Assembly: GCA_033085395.1 (NCBI GenBank)
Contig: JANQBS010000237.1
Location: 1 to 60,418, forward strand
Length of the DNA: 60,418 nt
From: Xanthoparmelia taractica
Taxonomy: Eukaryota > Ascomycota > Lecanoromycetes > Lecanorales > Parmeliaceae
Reading direction: 5' to 3'
Shown: positions 45,107 to 56,892 of the stretch, piece after piece
How positions within the stretch are numbered: position 1 is the stretch's first letter
How the letters are laid out: each line of letters starts with the position of its first letter
Notes under the pieces: model-generated
What the model saw: only the letters and a program-made list of their open reading frames with translations
Told to the model about the DNA's origin: nothing
Database searches by the model: none
Position numbers and translations under genes: made by a program

Positions 45107-46059
45107 ATGGCCATGCAACAGGTTCTCTTCCCCCGGCTGCATCTAGCAGAGGTGGAAGATCAATCATGGTGTCCTTCCTGGCTGCGCGAGCACTCCCACA
45201 AAGCTCTCCTCCGCACGTGGCGCATGTCCATCTCCAGCCGCGGCCCACCCGCCCTACAAGCCTGCCAAATCCTCGTCGATCAACTGGGCGGTGCCAAGAA
45301 TGTGACCAAATACACATTTGTTGACGCTTGCGCTGGCGCCGGCGGACCCACACCGCTCATTGAGAAACGCATGAATCAACAATTGAAAACCGCCGGTCTG
45401 GATAGCGTGAGATTTGTCCTTACGGATCTGTGGCCAGACATTAAGGCTTGGAAGCAAATCACGAGCCGCAGTGAGAATATTTCGTACATTGAGCAGCCCA
45501 TAGATGCGACAAAGGGGGTAAGGTTGGTTGCGCCCGAGGGGAAAGAGTGCAGGATGTTCAACCTTTCCTTCCATCATTTCGATGATGGACCCGCAGAAAA
45601 GGTTCTGAAAAGTGCGGTTGACACGTCCGATGCGTTCGTGTAAGGAGCCAACCCCAACAGCACAGAAGAACTCCTGCGTGAAGGACTTGACTGATTGGAT
45701 TCCATGACAGTATCTTCGAGCTAACGCACCGCACCCTCCCTGCTTTACTGAACACCACTCTGATCATTCTCTCCCCATTCATTACGACTCTGAGGGATTG
45801 GTGGTGGTCGCCGATGTATCTCCTCTTCACATACATCATCCCCATCATCCCGATATTCTACGCCATTGACGGGTATGTTTCGTGTGCTCGATGCCGTACG
45901 CCAGACGAAACCTGGAACCTACTGACTAAGAACACTGGGCTGAGTGTGCGCGAATGGGAGCAGAAGAATGGGTGGGAGCTAAGGAGTGGCCAGCAGGTAG
46001 TGCTTCCTCCTTTTGGAACACTTTATTGGTATACCGGGGTGAAGAAGGACAGCGTTTAA
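45107..46059 (+). CDS. SAM-methyltransferase-like fungal membrane protein
   Basis: Two exons, 45,107-45,639 and 45,711-46,059 (71-bp intron), giving 293 residues. Residues 71-80 (FVDACAGAGG) look like the glycine-rich SAM-binding motif I. FVLTDLWPD (about 103-111) and FNLSFHHFDD (151-160) follow at the spacing of class I methyltransferases. The C-terminal third has hydrophobic segments (TLIILSPFITTL, LLFTYIIPIIPIFYAIDGYV), so it is probably membrane-associated. Related conserved proteins are widespread in ascomycetes without a proven reaction. Two AflR-type sites in its promoter tie it to the cluster. ATG 45,107 was chosen; the frame opens upstream only with TTG. Confidence 0.75.
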
Positions 46060-46806
46060 TCTGGTAGGGTTGGCTTTAAGTGATCGCGATAGATCTCTTT
46101 TTGGAGATAGGTGCTGCGTTGATAAGGATAGCGACTAGTTGACTTGGGTCTCGATGTATGAAAGCTGCTCCATGAGATATTCCCAATCCGTTTGGGCCTT
46201 CGGTCTCTGCATTGATGCGGCATTTTTGTGAAGGGCGTGCGTACACTATTTTGAATGTTCGATCGTTTAGGCTAGATAGAACAAGCGGAATGATACAATG
46301 TGAGCGTGCTTATCCGGCAGGAGTGCTACTCATCCAAGTGGGGTGCTCCAGAGGCCGGAAAGATATGGGATGGCTTGTCTTTCCTTATTCGGCATCGGCT
46401 CGGAGTCTTCGCCGAGCCCTCGCTTCGAGCCACCCTTCTGTAAAGAATCCGTATCCCGGTTAGATAAATTTATAGATAAGCGCTATAATCGTAGTCTGTT
46501 GCTCGTGGAAAAGCTGGCAGCCTCTCTCTTGATTGCCAAAACATCTCGAAATGGATACTCTTAGAGACTAGTTTCACTAGCCAGGAACTCAATTACAGGG
46601 TCCGGGCGAGCGAACATTGCCGCGCATCATGACGCTCTTATCCAGTATCAGAAAGGACTCAAAGGCCACCAAAATGTACATCAGCCCCACAATAAAAGGT
46701 CTAAAGTAGCCAACCTGGCAGTTTCCCGCATTTGGAACATCGCCAACCAGGTACTTCCCGTACAGACCGTGGTTGATCCTTCGTAAAAGGCCACTAGCGG
46801 TATCCA
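46060..46806. other. intergenic region at the right edge of the cluster
   Basis: No gene supported. A GGCTCGG / CCGAGCC inverted repeat occurs near 46,397-46,418 but is not part of a tRNA as far as I can fold it by eye. Confidence 0.55.
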
Positions 46807-48237
46807 TCATTCATTTGATCTGCTTAGCCATGAGTGATGAAGCAGCTGTTTTGCTGTCTGTCTCTTCTCCGGTACCCATTGCAACATCTTCCTCATAAAG
46901 TCCAAGAACAAAACTTTGTTCTCACCGCCCAGCTATTCCTCGGAGTCCTCTAAGGAGATATGTGGTATCTCAACTGCGCCTTTCCGGTTGCCAGCAGTAT
47001 CAAAGTACTCCCACGATGTTTCAGTACGCTGAAGGTAATCCAGCGGAGGCAGTCCCAGCACGGCAACCATCTCAGCCATATGGTGCAAGTTTGAGCCTTT
47101 GCCGCTACTATCCTGAGCATTTAACAGGTGCTTGTCCTCGAAAATATCCCAGATCTATTAATGGAAGCTAATCAGAATCGGACGAAATATGTTGCGCAAG
47201 GAAACACCAAACGTTTGCATTCGATACACTCACCATGATCCCAACATTCCATATGTCAAACTGTAGGCCCACGGAGTATCAAGTATGATCTCCGGTGCTC
47301 GATAGACGTACGGTTGAATATCATCGATGTACGTCTTCTGTCCAAAGCGGGCTTCGCCAAAGTCGCAAAGGACTGGGCGACCGGGCTTTTTGGGCCGCTA
47401 AAGCCCTCGAGACTGATAGATCACCCGATCTCCATCAGCTTTGCGTGGACTTGGGGTGCTTAGCTCGGCCGCTTCAAAGTCTTTGAGGATTGAGTCCTCT
47501 TCGATCCTAAGATGTACGTTTCTCGCTTGCAAGTCTGATAGAGCTGGGATTAGCACAGTTCCAGCGGAGCATGGTGGGACTACAGAGTAAGCTCAAGCAG
47601 AATGCTTAATACCTGCGTGAATCATTTCGGCATCCATGTGCAAGAAGTCAAGAGCTTGCAGTAAATGAATAAGGAATATTTTCAGAAGATTCTCGGGGAG
47701 CTTTCGTCCAGGGCCGAGCTGCCTCAGGGTCTCCATGCACATGCCAAGAGGCTCATGAATCAGGCATTGATGTTCACCAGCTGGCCCCGTAGCTTTAAAA
47801 GAATCAAGAAGCTCCCGAACCAGTAACGCACCCGGATTGCTCGTCGTGATCGTGTCAAGATGACTGTAGGCGGCAAGCTCACGGCGAACCGTTGGAGAAT
47901 CCTGCTCACAAACTCTCAAAGTAACGTATTTGTGCTCTCTAGTAATAGCAATTAGTGGTGTGCGAGCCTGATGGCGTTTCCATACCCACCTGCGATCACG
48001 ACAAAGCCATGCAGTCAAGCGCGAACCATGTCCAAGTTTGCCCAATACTTGGTACCGCGATTGAAAGACTTCACCAATACGAACAGGGTAGGAAAGGCCC
48101 GGTTTATACCAGTCCCAGTTCTCCTCCTCTAGCTTATCTACATCGCTAATCACTATGAAGCCGCTATTCAGAAATTTTCGTGGGGGCGAAGCAGAATGCG
48201 CAAACACATATCTCACCCAGCGACCCATATTAGCCAT
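46807..48237 (-). pseudogene. SRPK-type protein kinase pseudogene
   Basis: The minus strand encodes a whole SRPK-like Ser/Thr kinase: an N-lobe start (YKPGLSYPVRIGEVF, GKLGHGS), a catalytic loop IHADLQARNV (HAD in place of HRD), CDFGEARFG, YRAPE, the family segment HHMAEMVAVLGLPP and the C-terminal LQWVPEKRQTAKQLL. Introns are inferred at 47,939-47,989, 47,535-47,612 and 47,155-47,233. It is broken: TAG at 47,398-47,400 just before the DFG region, a one-base frameshift near 47,256 and TAG at 46,933-46,935. Both TAGs fit CAG-to-TAG (CpA to TpA) changes, so mild RIP is possible. Without these lesions it would be about 430 residues. Not an obvious cluster gene. Confidence 0.85.
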
Positions 48238-48641
48238 ACTGTAATGAGGACATGAGATGTTTGTAGATGGGCTTATACATGAAGAAATGTGGTACCCTAG
48301 AGCCTAAATTTCATCTATTTCGTAGAGCACTTAGTATAATCTAGGTGTATGCTGAGTATATATATACACTGTATTCGGGGTAGAACTGATATACTCAGCA
48401 ATAGCATATACAGCAAACCTCATCGAGGGTAATCGTATGGGGAACACGCTACACTTTAGAAACCGATAGCTCACCGAATTACCTTATTCCCGACAGAAAT
48501 ATCCTCTTTTCCCGCACATTATTATCGTCCCACGCCGATTGGTCCACAGATCTCTTGCCTATACATTGGACTTGTCTCAATCATCTCACATCCACAATTG
48601 AGCATCACCAAATGCTCACTTGAGCTTCACTACACCCAAGC
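48238..48641. promoter_or_regulatory. intergenic region before the NOPCHAP1-like gene
   Basis: Upstream DNA of both the kinase pseudogene (minus) and the NOPCHAP1-like gene (plus). It has TATATATA-like AT runs near 48,358-48,366 and no TCG(N5)CGA site by eye. Confidence 0.5.
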
Positions 48642-49745
48642 ATGTCGTCGCAAAGCAAGAAAAGAGCCCTCCAAGACATCGAACGCAAAGTAGTAACCCA
48701 CTCCTCCAAGAGAAGGCGGCAGGGTCGGGCATCAGATACAGATTCACCAGCCCAAACCATGACCACCACGTCAAACCCATCAATAGCAACAGGCAGCCCC
48801 ACACTCATCGGCTCACCAGCACCCGTCCCTCCTTCTCGGATTGTCCATCCCTCCACCCCTTCCTATACCAGCTCCAACACCAGCTCCTCAACATCAGCAT
48901 CAGAATCAGAATCAGAAAGCGATACCGCATCCAGCTCCAGCAGGGACGAAACAGATTCCATCGACTACGCCTCCACCTCAAGCGCCGAATCCAGACCCGG
49001 CCCGCACCTACCGTCCCGTCGTCCCCCACTTCCCCACATGATCAGCCCATCCATCACCACCTCAACCAGCAGCAGCGACACAAGTACGGATACGGAATCC
49101 TACCCCTTCACCTCCTCCTCCTCCGAATCCGAAGAGATCTCCTCCATCCCATCCTCATCAGATGCTTCCTCCCTTTCCTCCTCCATCTCGTCCCCCTCAT
49201 CCTCCTCCTCCTCCGCATCCCCCTCATCTTCCTCCGCCCTCTCATCATCACCCCTCACAACACCCCACCCGTCCCACCAACACCCAACCCAACCCACCAT
49301 CACCTCCCTCACCGCCTCCAACCTCTCACACCTACAATCCCGCCTCAACGCCCTCCTGCCCAAGCTCAAGAGCGCGAATCAGGTGTTAGAGGCCGAGAGA
49401 GAAGGCGGGAGATTGGACGAGTGGAATATTGAGAATGTGGGGGATGAAGGGGAAGGGGAAGGGGAGGGGGAGGGGAAGAGGGGAGTAGGAGGAGGAGGAG
49501 GAGGTTATATTGAGATGGATTTGGGGTTGGGGGTGTTGGAGGAGAAGGGAATGGGGTGGGGCGTTGAGGATGACAATGATGAAGATGATTATGAAGATGC
49601 AGATGAGAGCGAGGTGGAGGGTGGTGGTGGAGAGGGGGAGGGGGTTGGGGAAGGGGATGTGTTGGGGAATATGATGGGGAAGAAAGGGAGGGGAGGGAAA
49701 GGGAAAGGGAAGGCAAAAGTGGGCATCGAGGAGGTCAGAAGCTAA
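48642..49745 (+). CDS. NOPCHAP1/DUF4598-like low-complexity nuclear protein
   Basis: Single-exon gene of 367 residues from ATG 48,642. The N-terminus is basic (SKKRALQDIERK, SSKRRRQGR), like a nuclear signal. A long Ser/Thr/Pro/Glu-rich disordered region follows, then LSHLQSRLNALLPKLKSANQ and the landmark YIEMDLGLGVLEE, which I recognise from the DUF4598 family. The human member NOPCHAP1 helps assemble box C/D snoRNP protein NOP58 with the RUVBL ATPases. The C-terminus is acidic and glycine-rich (GEGEGEGEG, GGGGEGEGVGEG) and ends in a Lys-rich patch. Probably ribosome-biogenesis housekeeping, outside the cluster. Confidence 0.7.
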   Translation: MSSQSKKRALQDIERKVVTHSSKRRRQGRASDTDSPAQTMTTTSNPSIATGSPTLIGSPAPVPPSRIVHPSTPSYTSSNTSSSTSASESESESDTASSSSRDETDSIDYASTSSAESRPGPHLPSRRPPLPHMISPSITTSTSSSDTSTDTESYPFTSSSSESEEISSIPSSSDASSLSSSISSPSSSSSSASPSSSSALSSSPLTTPHPSHQHPTQPTITSLTASNLSHLQSRLNALLPKLKSANQVLEAEREGGRLDEWNIENVGDEGEGEGEGEGKRGVGGGGGGYIEMDLGLGVLEEKGMGWGVEDDNDEDDYEDADESEVEGGGGEGEGVGEGDVLGNMMGKKGRGGKGKGKAKVGIEEVRS

Positions 49746-50041
49746 GGCTTGGCCTGGTGATGATCAAGGCGCTTGGACATGTCTCCTCGAGTCGTCAGCA
49801 TAGAGTCAGCGAGGGGAGGACTCATCATAGAATGATGCATCGATAGCGCAGCATAGTGGTTTACATATGCCTGGACTCCATATTTTGATGCTATATATCT
49901 GCAGAGCCAAATATCTCTCCCTGAGCAAACCGCTTGACATGCAACATGCAACAGCAAATACAAAGCACCAAGCATCCGCTCTCAATATACAGTACCATCC
50001 AATTTCCTACCGCACCAAGCCCCCTACTCCCTCTCACAACC

Positions 50042-53000
50042 TCACGTCAGCAACTCCTTGATATCCTCGATCCTCTGCATCTTCTTCTCCTCCTCACTCA
50101 TCATCCCCAACGAACTAGCAATAAACTTCTTCCTCTCCTGAATCTTCAACATGCGCCCCTCAATACTCCCCCCAACAATAAACCTCACGACCTTGACCTC
50201 CGACTCCTGCCCCATCCTATGAACACGGTCAATAGCCTGCGCTTCCACCGCGAAGCTCCACCACGGATCCATCATGAAGACCCTCTTCGCGGCCGTAAGA
50301 TTGAGGCCCACACCTCCCGCGCGTAAGCTAAGCAGAAGCACCGTGCCGTGGCCGTTCTTCTTGGTCTGCGAGGCGGCGAATTCGAGGAGGACGGCGGCTC
50401 GGGCTTTTTGGGACATGGCTCCATCGAAGCGCAGGAAGGGGATACTGGCCTGGGCGAGGGCAGAGGAGATGAGATCGAGAAAAGAGGTGAATTGGGAGAA
50501 GACGACGGATTTGGTGCCAGGGTTTTCCAGGCGGAGGGCTTTGAGATGGGAGACTAGGGCGGCGATCTTGGCGGATGAGGAGGAGCCGATGCGGCGGAGG
50601 GTGATGCGTGGGGGAGCAGAAGTCTGGCCTGGTTGGGTGGCGCAGTAGAGATCATCGTCGTCCTCGTTGTCGTGATGGATCACTTCGAAGATGTCACGCT
50701 GATTGATAGGTTCCCTGCAGTTGAAACACAGTGGAAGGGTATGCTTCTCTTTTTGATGCTCGATGTAGTCTAGTAAGCATTTCTTGCAGGCACTGTGCCA
50801 ACAGCCTGTCACGGCAGGCTCAATCATTGGCTCTTCGGCGCAGATGGGACACTCATTGTTCGCCTGCGATTGAATTTCTTGGAGGACGTGGGCACCAAAC
50901 TTGTTGGTTATGTCCTGCTCTCCGGCTTCAGAGTCTGAAGTGAATCTTTCAATAAGCTCCTGCAGGTCCATGTCATCAGCCAAGCCATTTGCTACATCTG
51001 AGGCAGCAGCAGCTTCCTCTTCCTCGGCAGCGATAGCTTTATTTCGTGTGAGAACCGGATGACAACAGGACTGCCGCAGTCGGAGAATCTGGGCGAAGAT
51101 GGTGGTGTAGGATTTTAATAGAGTTCCAGCCTCCATTGTCGCATTGAAAGTTCTCTTCGCACGAGTAAAGATGTAATCGTAGACTTCTCGCTCCTGCTTC
51201 GACAGCTCCAGTTCTTGAACCTCAACAGTCCGAGGTGGCAGAGGGACCAGGGCTTCACCATCCGGAGTTTTCATGTCCTTCGTACGACGCATGACAAGAG
51301 GCTCGAGGACTGTCTGCACCACATCGAGCGCACGTAGAAAGTCTTTGGATTCAAACGGCACTGTAATAAACGTCTTCCAAAAGGAGAAGTTTGACCACGG
51401 TTCGACACGCAGGAATCGGACCAAGCTGAAGAGATCCTCTAGTCGATTGACGATAGGTGTGCCTGTGAGGACCCATCGATGCTGAGCATTGATCTCGTAA
51501 CAAGCTTTGGCTGTTTTCGACTGTCTGTTTTTGATGAAATGTGCTTCATCAAGAATGACCCGGAAGAAGTCGAGGGAGAAGAGGCCGCCATGTGAGCCTC
51601 GATCCCCTCCACGAGCGGCTACTTGAGTAAATTCGGAGAGAACGATGCCGTAGCTTGTAATTATGAGATTAGGAGCCGACGCAGCATTGGCTTCGCAGCA
51701 GAGATTCTGCAGGTTAGCTGCCTTGTCGCTGCCATAGTAGACCATCGTCTTCAATGTCCCCGGCTTGGACGCCTTGACAGATTCGCTCTCCCATTGCGCT
51801 AAAAGAGACATAGGAGCCACAACGAGAGTAGTGCACGGTGCAGGTTGGACAGAAGACGAGTTTTTGGGAAACCTAGGCAGATTGGCGACCGACAAAGGAC
51901 CAGCCTGGGTAGCTTGCAAGGAGATATCGTATTTAGGGTTAGCATTACTATGGATAAGACTGAGCATTTCGATGGTCTTCCCAAGACCCATTTCTACAGA
52001 TGTCAGCATAGAGCAATAGAAAGAGTATATCGGCACATACCATCAGCTAAAATGCCGCCGAGGCAGTGCTGCTCCTGTACTGGAAAGTCCAGAGATAATT
52101 CGCCTGAATACGGATTGACGTAAAAGCTACTTTGATTGGCGACGTCCGGAACATCTTGGTCGTCCACGTCTTTGACAGGCCATCTGTACTCCTCCCATAA
52201 CGGGTGCATAGACGCTTCCTTGTCATCGGATCTCTCGTCCTTCTCCTTACTTACCATCCAATGTAAGGCCTGCTTCTGGTACTTCCTCAGATCCATGACA
52301 AAGGTGTCCGGAGGGTCCCGTGTGGGTGTGTCAAAATCGAAAGATTGCGCCTTCTTGTACAGGCTATCGAGCTGGTCTTGTTCCAGTTCCTTGCCCTCCT
52401 CCTCCTCGTCTTCAGGCGGTGTCGAAGAACCTTCCTGGGTTGACTTCGGATCTTGGGTGGGCTTTGGTTTCTTGCTTTCCTTCTCCTTGTCATATTGTTC
52501 TGCGATTTCAGCAGCCTGTAGTATGCCCTGCCGTTTGTGCCTCGCTGTAGTATCGTTGACCGTTGTTGGGTGCAGGTTGACCTCGTCAAACATTTTCACC
52601 ATGGCGACTTGTCTTAGTCTTAGATTCTTCTCGTCGGACGTTTCCTTCTCCTCGAAAAAACCCGTGGATCGGTTGTCCTCTGGCTTCTGGAAGCCGCTAG
52701 CGTCAAAGGCTTTCCTCAGTATGGAGCACCTCAACTGCAGTTCGATCGTATCGTTGACTCTGATCCTTTCTGGGGCCAGAAAGCAGACACCGTCAAATCG
52801 ACAAATCTTTTGATCCACTAAAGTAGACACCCAATTGGCGGTATCCTTTGGCAATCTGCCCACCTCTTCTCCTCTCGAATTCACAAAGCGTACAATAACA
52901 TCCCCCCGCATTCTTGCAGCATTTGTTTGTGTTGCTTTCCCACCTCGACCTATTTTTGTAGGAGCCTTGATCTTCGTCCGCTCGATCTTGACGGCTTCTC

Positions 53001-53586
53001 CCATCTTGATGAGACCAGTACCACTTCGTGTTGCCCAAGCTCCAACACCGAAAGCACCAACATATCTGTACTCTGGCATACTATCCAGTACCTTCCTTGT
53101 ATCCATGATATCTGATGGTTGTGTTTCGCCAGTCCTATGTTGCTGGTGTGTCCGCTCAGGGGGTCTCGAATTGAATGCATCCATGATGGATGACGAGGAG
53201 GGTCTAGGAGCTGGAAGCGCAGAAGCATTGGCCCATGAGCCATCGAGGTACATGTTGATGGCACGCTCAATGTTGTCCCCCGACACTTCTCGTAGCTTGT
53301 TGAATGTAGCTGGCGCCACTTGATCACCAATAAAGCTCTCGAACGTCTCCTTCTCGAACCCATCCGAGGCATCCATAGGCATTCCATTATTGCCATTGTG
53401 GACACTGAGTTCAGTTTGGCTCGAGGTGGGCTCAAGCAGTGTTTCCTGCGGAGTGGTATTGGCCGTGGAGAGCGCGTCATCAAGTGGCGGTACCGTCGAG
53501 GACAGAGTACGTTCAGGCTCTGGGGAATCTTCGACGAAGAAGCGTCTTTTCTTTGCAGGCCGCTGATCGATATCTAGGCCGGCCAT
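50042..53586 (-). CDS. RAD5: DNA repair helicase/ubiquitin ligase RAD5
   Basis: Two exons, 53,586-52,041 and 51,993-50,042 (47-bp intron), giving 1,165 residues, close to yeast Rad5 (1,169). Order: a disordered N-terminus, a HIRAN-type domain (about 165-310, with GEEVGRLPKDTANWVSTLV), SNF2 helicase with Walker A MGLGKT (about 517-522) and DEAH box (about 664-667), a C3HC4 RING inserted between helicase lobes (starting CPICAEEP, about 897), and the second lobe (VVFSQFTSFLDLI, HRMGQ). RAD5/HLTF acts in the nucleus in error-free damage tolerance: it polyubiquitinates PCNA and remodels stalled forks. All key motifs look intact. A housekeeping gene, used here to place the right limit of the cluster. 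Confidence 0.93.
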
Positions 53587-54062
53587 GATGGGCCTGGTTG
53601 CTTCGAGTATATTGGTTGGTAGACTCGATAGTCAGAGGAAGTTAATGGACGCAAAATCACGTGAACACGCGACACCTTATGTTGCCTTCGTAATCTAGGG
53701 CTTTTGACCTAACATATACGATTTTCCAAACGCTTAAATGCCACGTCTATTAAAACCGACTTTTGAAAGAGATTATTGAGAAGAAAGCTCACCTCTACAC
53801 TACAACCTGAACATTCGCAAGCACACTGGGAAAAGAGATAGGGTCAATGTAAGGGCCGCATTGGCAGTTGTACGCATGAATGAAACCTTCTCGGGTTCTT
53901 AACTGCTAAAGTTTGTGGACCATGTTCGCTGCTCATTGAATCATTTCTGAGAAAGCATATATTCCTGAATCTCTCTGTCTGTGCTATTGTACCCAATTTT
54001 CTTTTCAGTATTCATTATGTCTTTCCGATACCCATGGCAGAAGACCGACACGGCAGCCTTCC
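53587..54062. other. region upstream of RAD5
   Basis: RAD5 promoter, and the 3' side of the small minus-strand gene at 54,063-54,347. No further gene or repeat seen. Confidence 0.5.
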
Positions 54063-54347
54063 TCATCCAAACAGCCTCTCAAATTTCCCCTTCGGCTTAG
54101 AATGGGATTTCTGCGGAGGATCTGTCCTGTCATTAGCCAACTTTCTTTTCTCGGTTGTCAGGAGTGAAGGCAGCTGCATACCTTTCTCCGTAGGGTACTG
54201 GTTCTTTGAGAGCTTAGCAGTCTCTTGACTTTGCTGCGATGAGTCTGTGGAGCAAGATGCTGCGTCTGAAGAGGTTTTGGCGGTTTTCATGATGTACCGT
54301 GGGGCAGTTGTGGGGTCGAACCGGAAGGCGGGAAATCCGTTAGGCAT
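54063..54347 (-). CDS. small hypothetical polar protein
   Basis: 94 residues from ATG 54,347 in a good context (CCCACAATGCC). A TATA-like GTATATAAGC lies about 165 bp upstream. The frame continues upstream but that part looks like 5' untranslated DNA. The protein begins MPNGFPAFRFDPTTAPRYIM, then is Ser/Thr/Gln/Lys-rich and ends in a basic patch (KSHSKPKGKFERLFG). No domain is recognised; it may be an intrinsically disordered stress-type protein. Confidence 0.5.
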   Translation of the reverse strand: MPNGFPAFRFDPTTAPRYIMKTAKTSSDAASCSTDSSQQSQETAKLSKNQYPTEKGMQLPSLLTTEKRKLANDRTDPPQKSHSKPKGKFERLFG

Positions 54348-55674
54348 TGTGGGGGAATTGGTGGTGAGAGTGCTGTTGCAGGGAGGTAATGGTAGTGGTA
54401 AGGTTGGGTAGTAGTGCTTCGGTGATATCTTTCCTTGAAGCAATGCTTTGGTCTTTGATTCGTGTCTTGAAACAGAGGAAAGTGTCAACTGAAGAGATTG
54501 GACTTGCTTATATACACGAAAAGAGGCAGTGCGGAGACGGGAGTATGAGTCAAGGCAGCAATCATGCACTCCGACAGGGGTGCCGTGAACTCCGAACAGC
54601 CACATTGAGTTCAATGGCAAGGCTACTACTTTGTGAGTTAGGTCAACGTGGCTAGGCTTATACGAAGCCACTGGAACACCTGACCACTACAGAAATTCAT
54701 GCACGCACAGTCATTCTGGGGTGTTCACGTTGTTTTAGTCTGATTATCACTAATCAACCAACTCGTAAGCGCCAAGCCAATTCCGAGAGTACAACTCCGA
54801 TCACCCAAGATCTACTCCGATACTCACGAGTAGCATTAATTTCACACATTTTGGATGATAGCTTCCTGTGTAGGAGAACATACTTTCTTTGCTTTTCCTT
54901 CTTCTTCTGTCTATGATTTTACCCAGATAGGAGGTTAATCAAGGAACTGGGACGGACAACCCGAAGGCGCTTTGTGCATTATTGTTTGCATGGCAGCCTT
55001 TGCTATTTAACATAGCTGCATATCCTCCCAGACGATGCGGGAGTAGATGATGAAGCGAGAATCGCCACTTCACTCACAATGTTCGACGGAAGATGTTCAG
55101 TCTGACTGGGACTGGAATTAGGATCAGGGGTGTTATGGCGCACAGCAATAGCCTTGAAGGAACCCAATATGCTGCAATAACAGCTAACATGTTGTATGTT
55201 GGTGTCCTCATCCTGGGCTACGATGTATGCCTCTATAAATAGAGCCTGAGTGAACACAAGGAGGCAAATCCGCTCTTTTGGAGAGGGAAAGAGTATGACC
55301 ATGCCTCCGTATTGTCGAGGCTCTTACTATTCGCTCTTGTTTGCTAGCTCTGGAGTCTCTGTCTTCATTCTGTGACCGGTGTCTTTAGTGAAGCCTCGAG
55401 TACGTCGGTGGTCTTTCTTTTGGGTGTCGCATTTGCGCTTCGTCGCACCATGACGAAGGTCTGACAGAGGAGAGCCTTGCACAGAGAATCTTGTAGTGGT
55501 TGGGTGTGTTTGTAACTAGCTGTGCGTTGATACTTGCACTCCAACCTTTCGAAAGGAACCGCATCAATGCTTTGAAGTTTATGTTTAATCCAATATGTTC
55601 TGGTGAGGCACTTGATCACAGAACAAAATCCAGTTCTTTTCCCAAGGCCCATGTCTGTGGCCGACCAAGATCTT
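54348..55674. other. gene-poor stretch
   Basis: About 1.3 kb with only short overlapping frames, none with a domain. It includes the promoter of the small gene at its left end. I see no repeat or RNA gene. Confidence 0.5.
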
Positions 55675-56892
55675 TCAAAATATCCTCCTTCTATGTGCGA
55701 GGTACGCCTTCCATGGCAGCTTCCAGTCCCTTCTCCTCAAATCTTCCCTGAAAACGTCGAAATCGAGTTTCTGCAACTTATCTAACCAAAGTCCGGTAGC
55801 CACTGCAGGCATAAAGACGCCAAATGCCCTCTCTACTTCCTCTTTCTGCTGTGTAGTCTTCCCGGATCCCTTGGTAAGCTGCACATCGTAGTCATGGCCC
55901 TCCTCTCCCTCATACTCGAACGCATGATCAACATCCTCACCCTCGTAAACATTCTTCAACATTTGCCTGGCCGTTATCAAATGATCACTTGCCCTCGTCG
56001 CAACCTCAAAGACCGCATCCCGCAATCCCTCCGCGTCTGCCCCTTTCCTCAATACATCCTCATCCCTCACACCCTTTCTCGCCATCACATCCAATGGCAG
56101 TGTCACGCTTCCCTGGCTTCGCCTTTGCGCATTCAACGTGCCTGCCAAGGGCGAAGAGTTGGAGTGATGATTCGGTGGCGGAGGAAACGCGATCAGTGGT
56201 AATCCACGCAGCACAGCCGTGATCCCCACAGCCTTGCCAATATGACTCGCGATGTGATCAGCCGTCACACTTCCCATCGGCAACGCCTGCAACGTCAGGT
56301 ATAGCAGCATCGAGTAAGTGTTCTCCGCATACCTTTCCAAGCTTTCTAATGTAGGATAAGGCGCATTGTTCAAGTATTTCTCCCTCTCATTGACAATTCT
56401 CATAAACCAGCTCTTACTCATTTTCGCCGTTCCTCCTGTCCGAGCGTCGAGGTCTGCAAGTGCGTGGGATAGGAGTATAGAGACGGGCTCCTTTGGTGGG
56501 GTGCGTAAGAAAGCCCGATTTACGTTGTCACGCCAGAACTGTAGCCGCATGGCACCAACTGTGGGGGTGGAGACAGTGTCAGCAATGCGGGATGTTTCAA
56601 TGTTGAAGGCGCGAAGGGCGAGGTAGGCGGGTTGAGCCGAGGATGGGATGAAGGCGAGGAGCGTGTGGGAGGGAGAGTCGAATTTCCTATCATAAGACGT
56701 CATCAGTACATTCACGGATATGAGATATCGCAGGACATCTTACTGCGTTAAGCCCGAGCAATAGTTCTTAGCGGATTGGACTTCTACCTCTGAAGCGCTG
56801 GCTGGAGCGGGCGTGCTGTATGTTGGCGGTGAGTAGAAGCGTCGAAAACATTGCGATTGAGACCATCGGGATTTCAGCAAGACTGTGGGCAT
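55675..56892 (-). CDS. NDUFAF6-like mitochondrial complex I assembly factor (phytoene synthase fold)
   Basis: Two exons, 56,892-56,744 and 56,686-55,675 (57-bp intron), giving 386 residues. Exon 1 supplies a typical mitochondrial presequence (MPTVLLKSRWSQSQCFRRFY). The squalene/phytoene-synthase-like fold follows: FDSPSHTLLAFIPSSAQPAY, RLQFWRD, YAENTYSMLLYL, GKAVGITAVLRGLP and the ending RDWKLPWKAYLAHRRRIF. The Asp-rich catalytic motifs of true prenyl synthases are missing, as in NDUFAF6, which is needed for complex I (ND1 module) biogenesis in the matrix. I chose ATG 56,890-56,892 because it alone gives an open frame into the splice site. Housekeeping. Confidence 0.85.

Noticed and set aside
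46380..46450. tRNA-like hairpin and GCTTCGAGCC box
   Set aside because: I could not fold the acceptor stem or find a proper A box, so only the inverted repeat is real.
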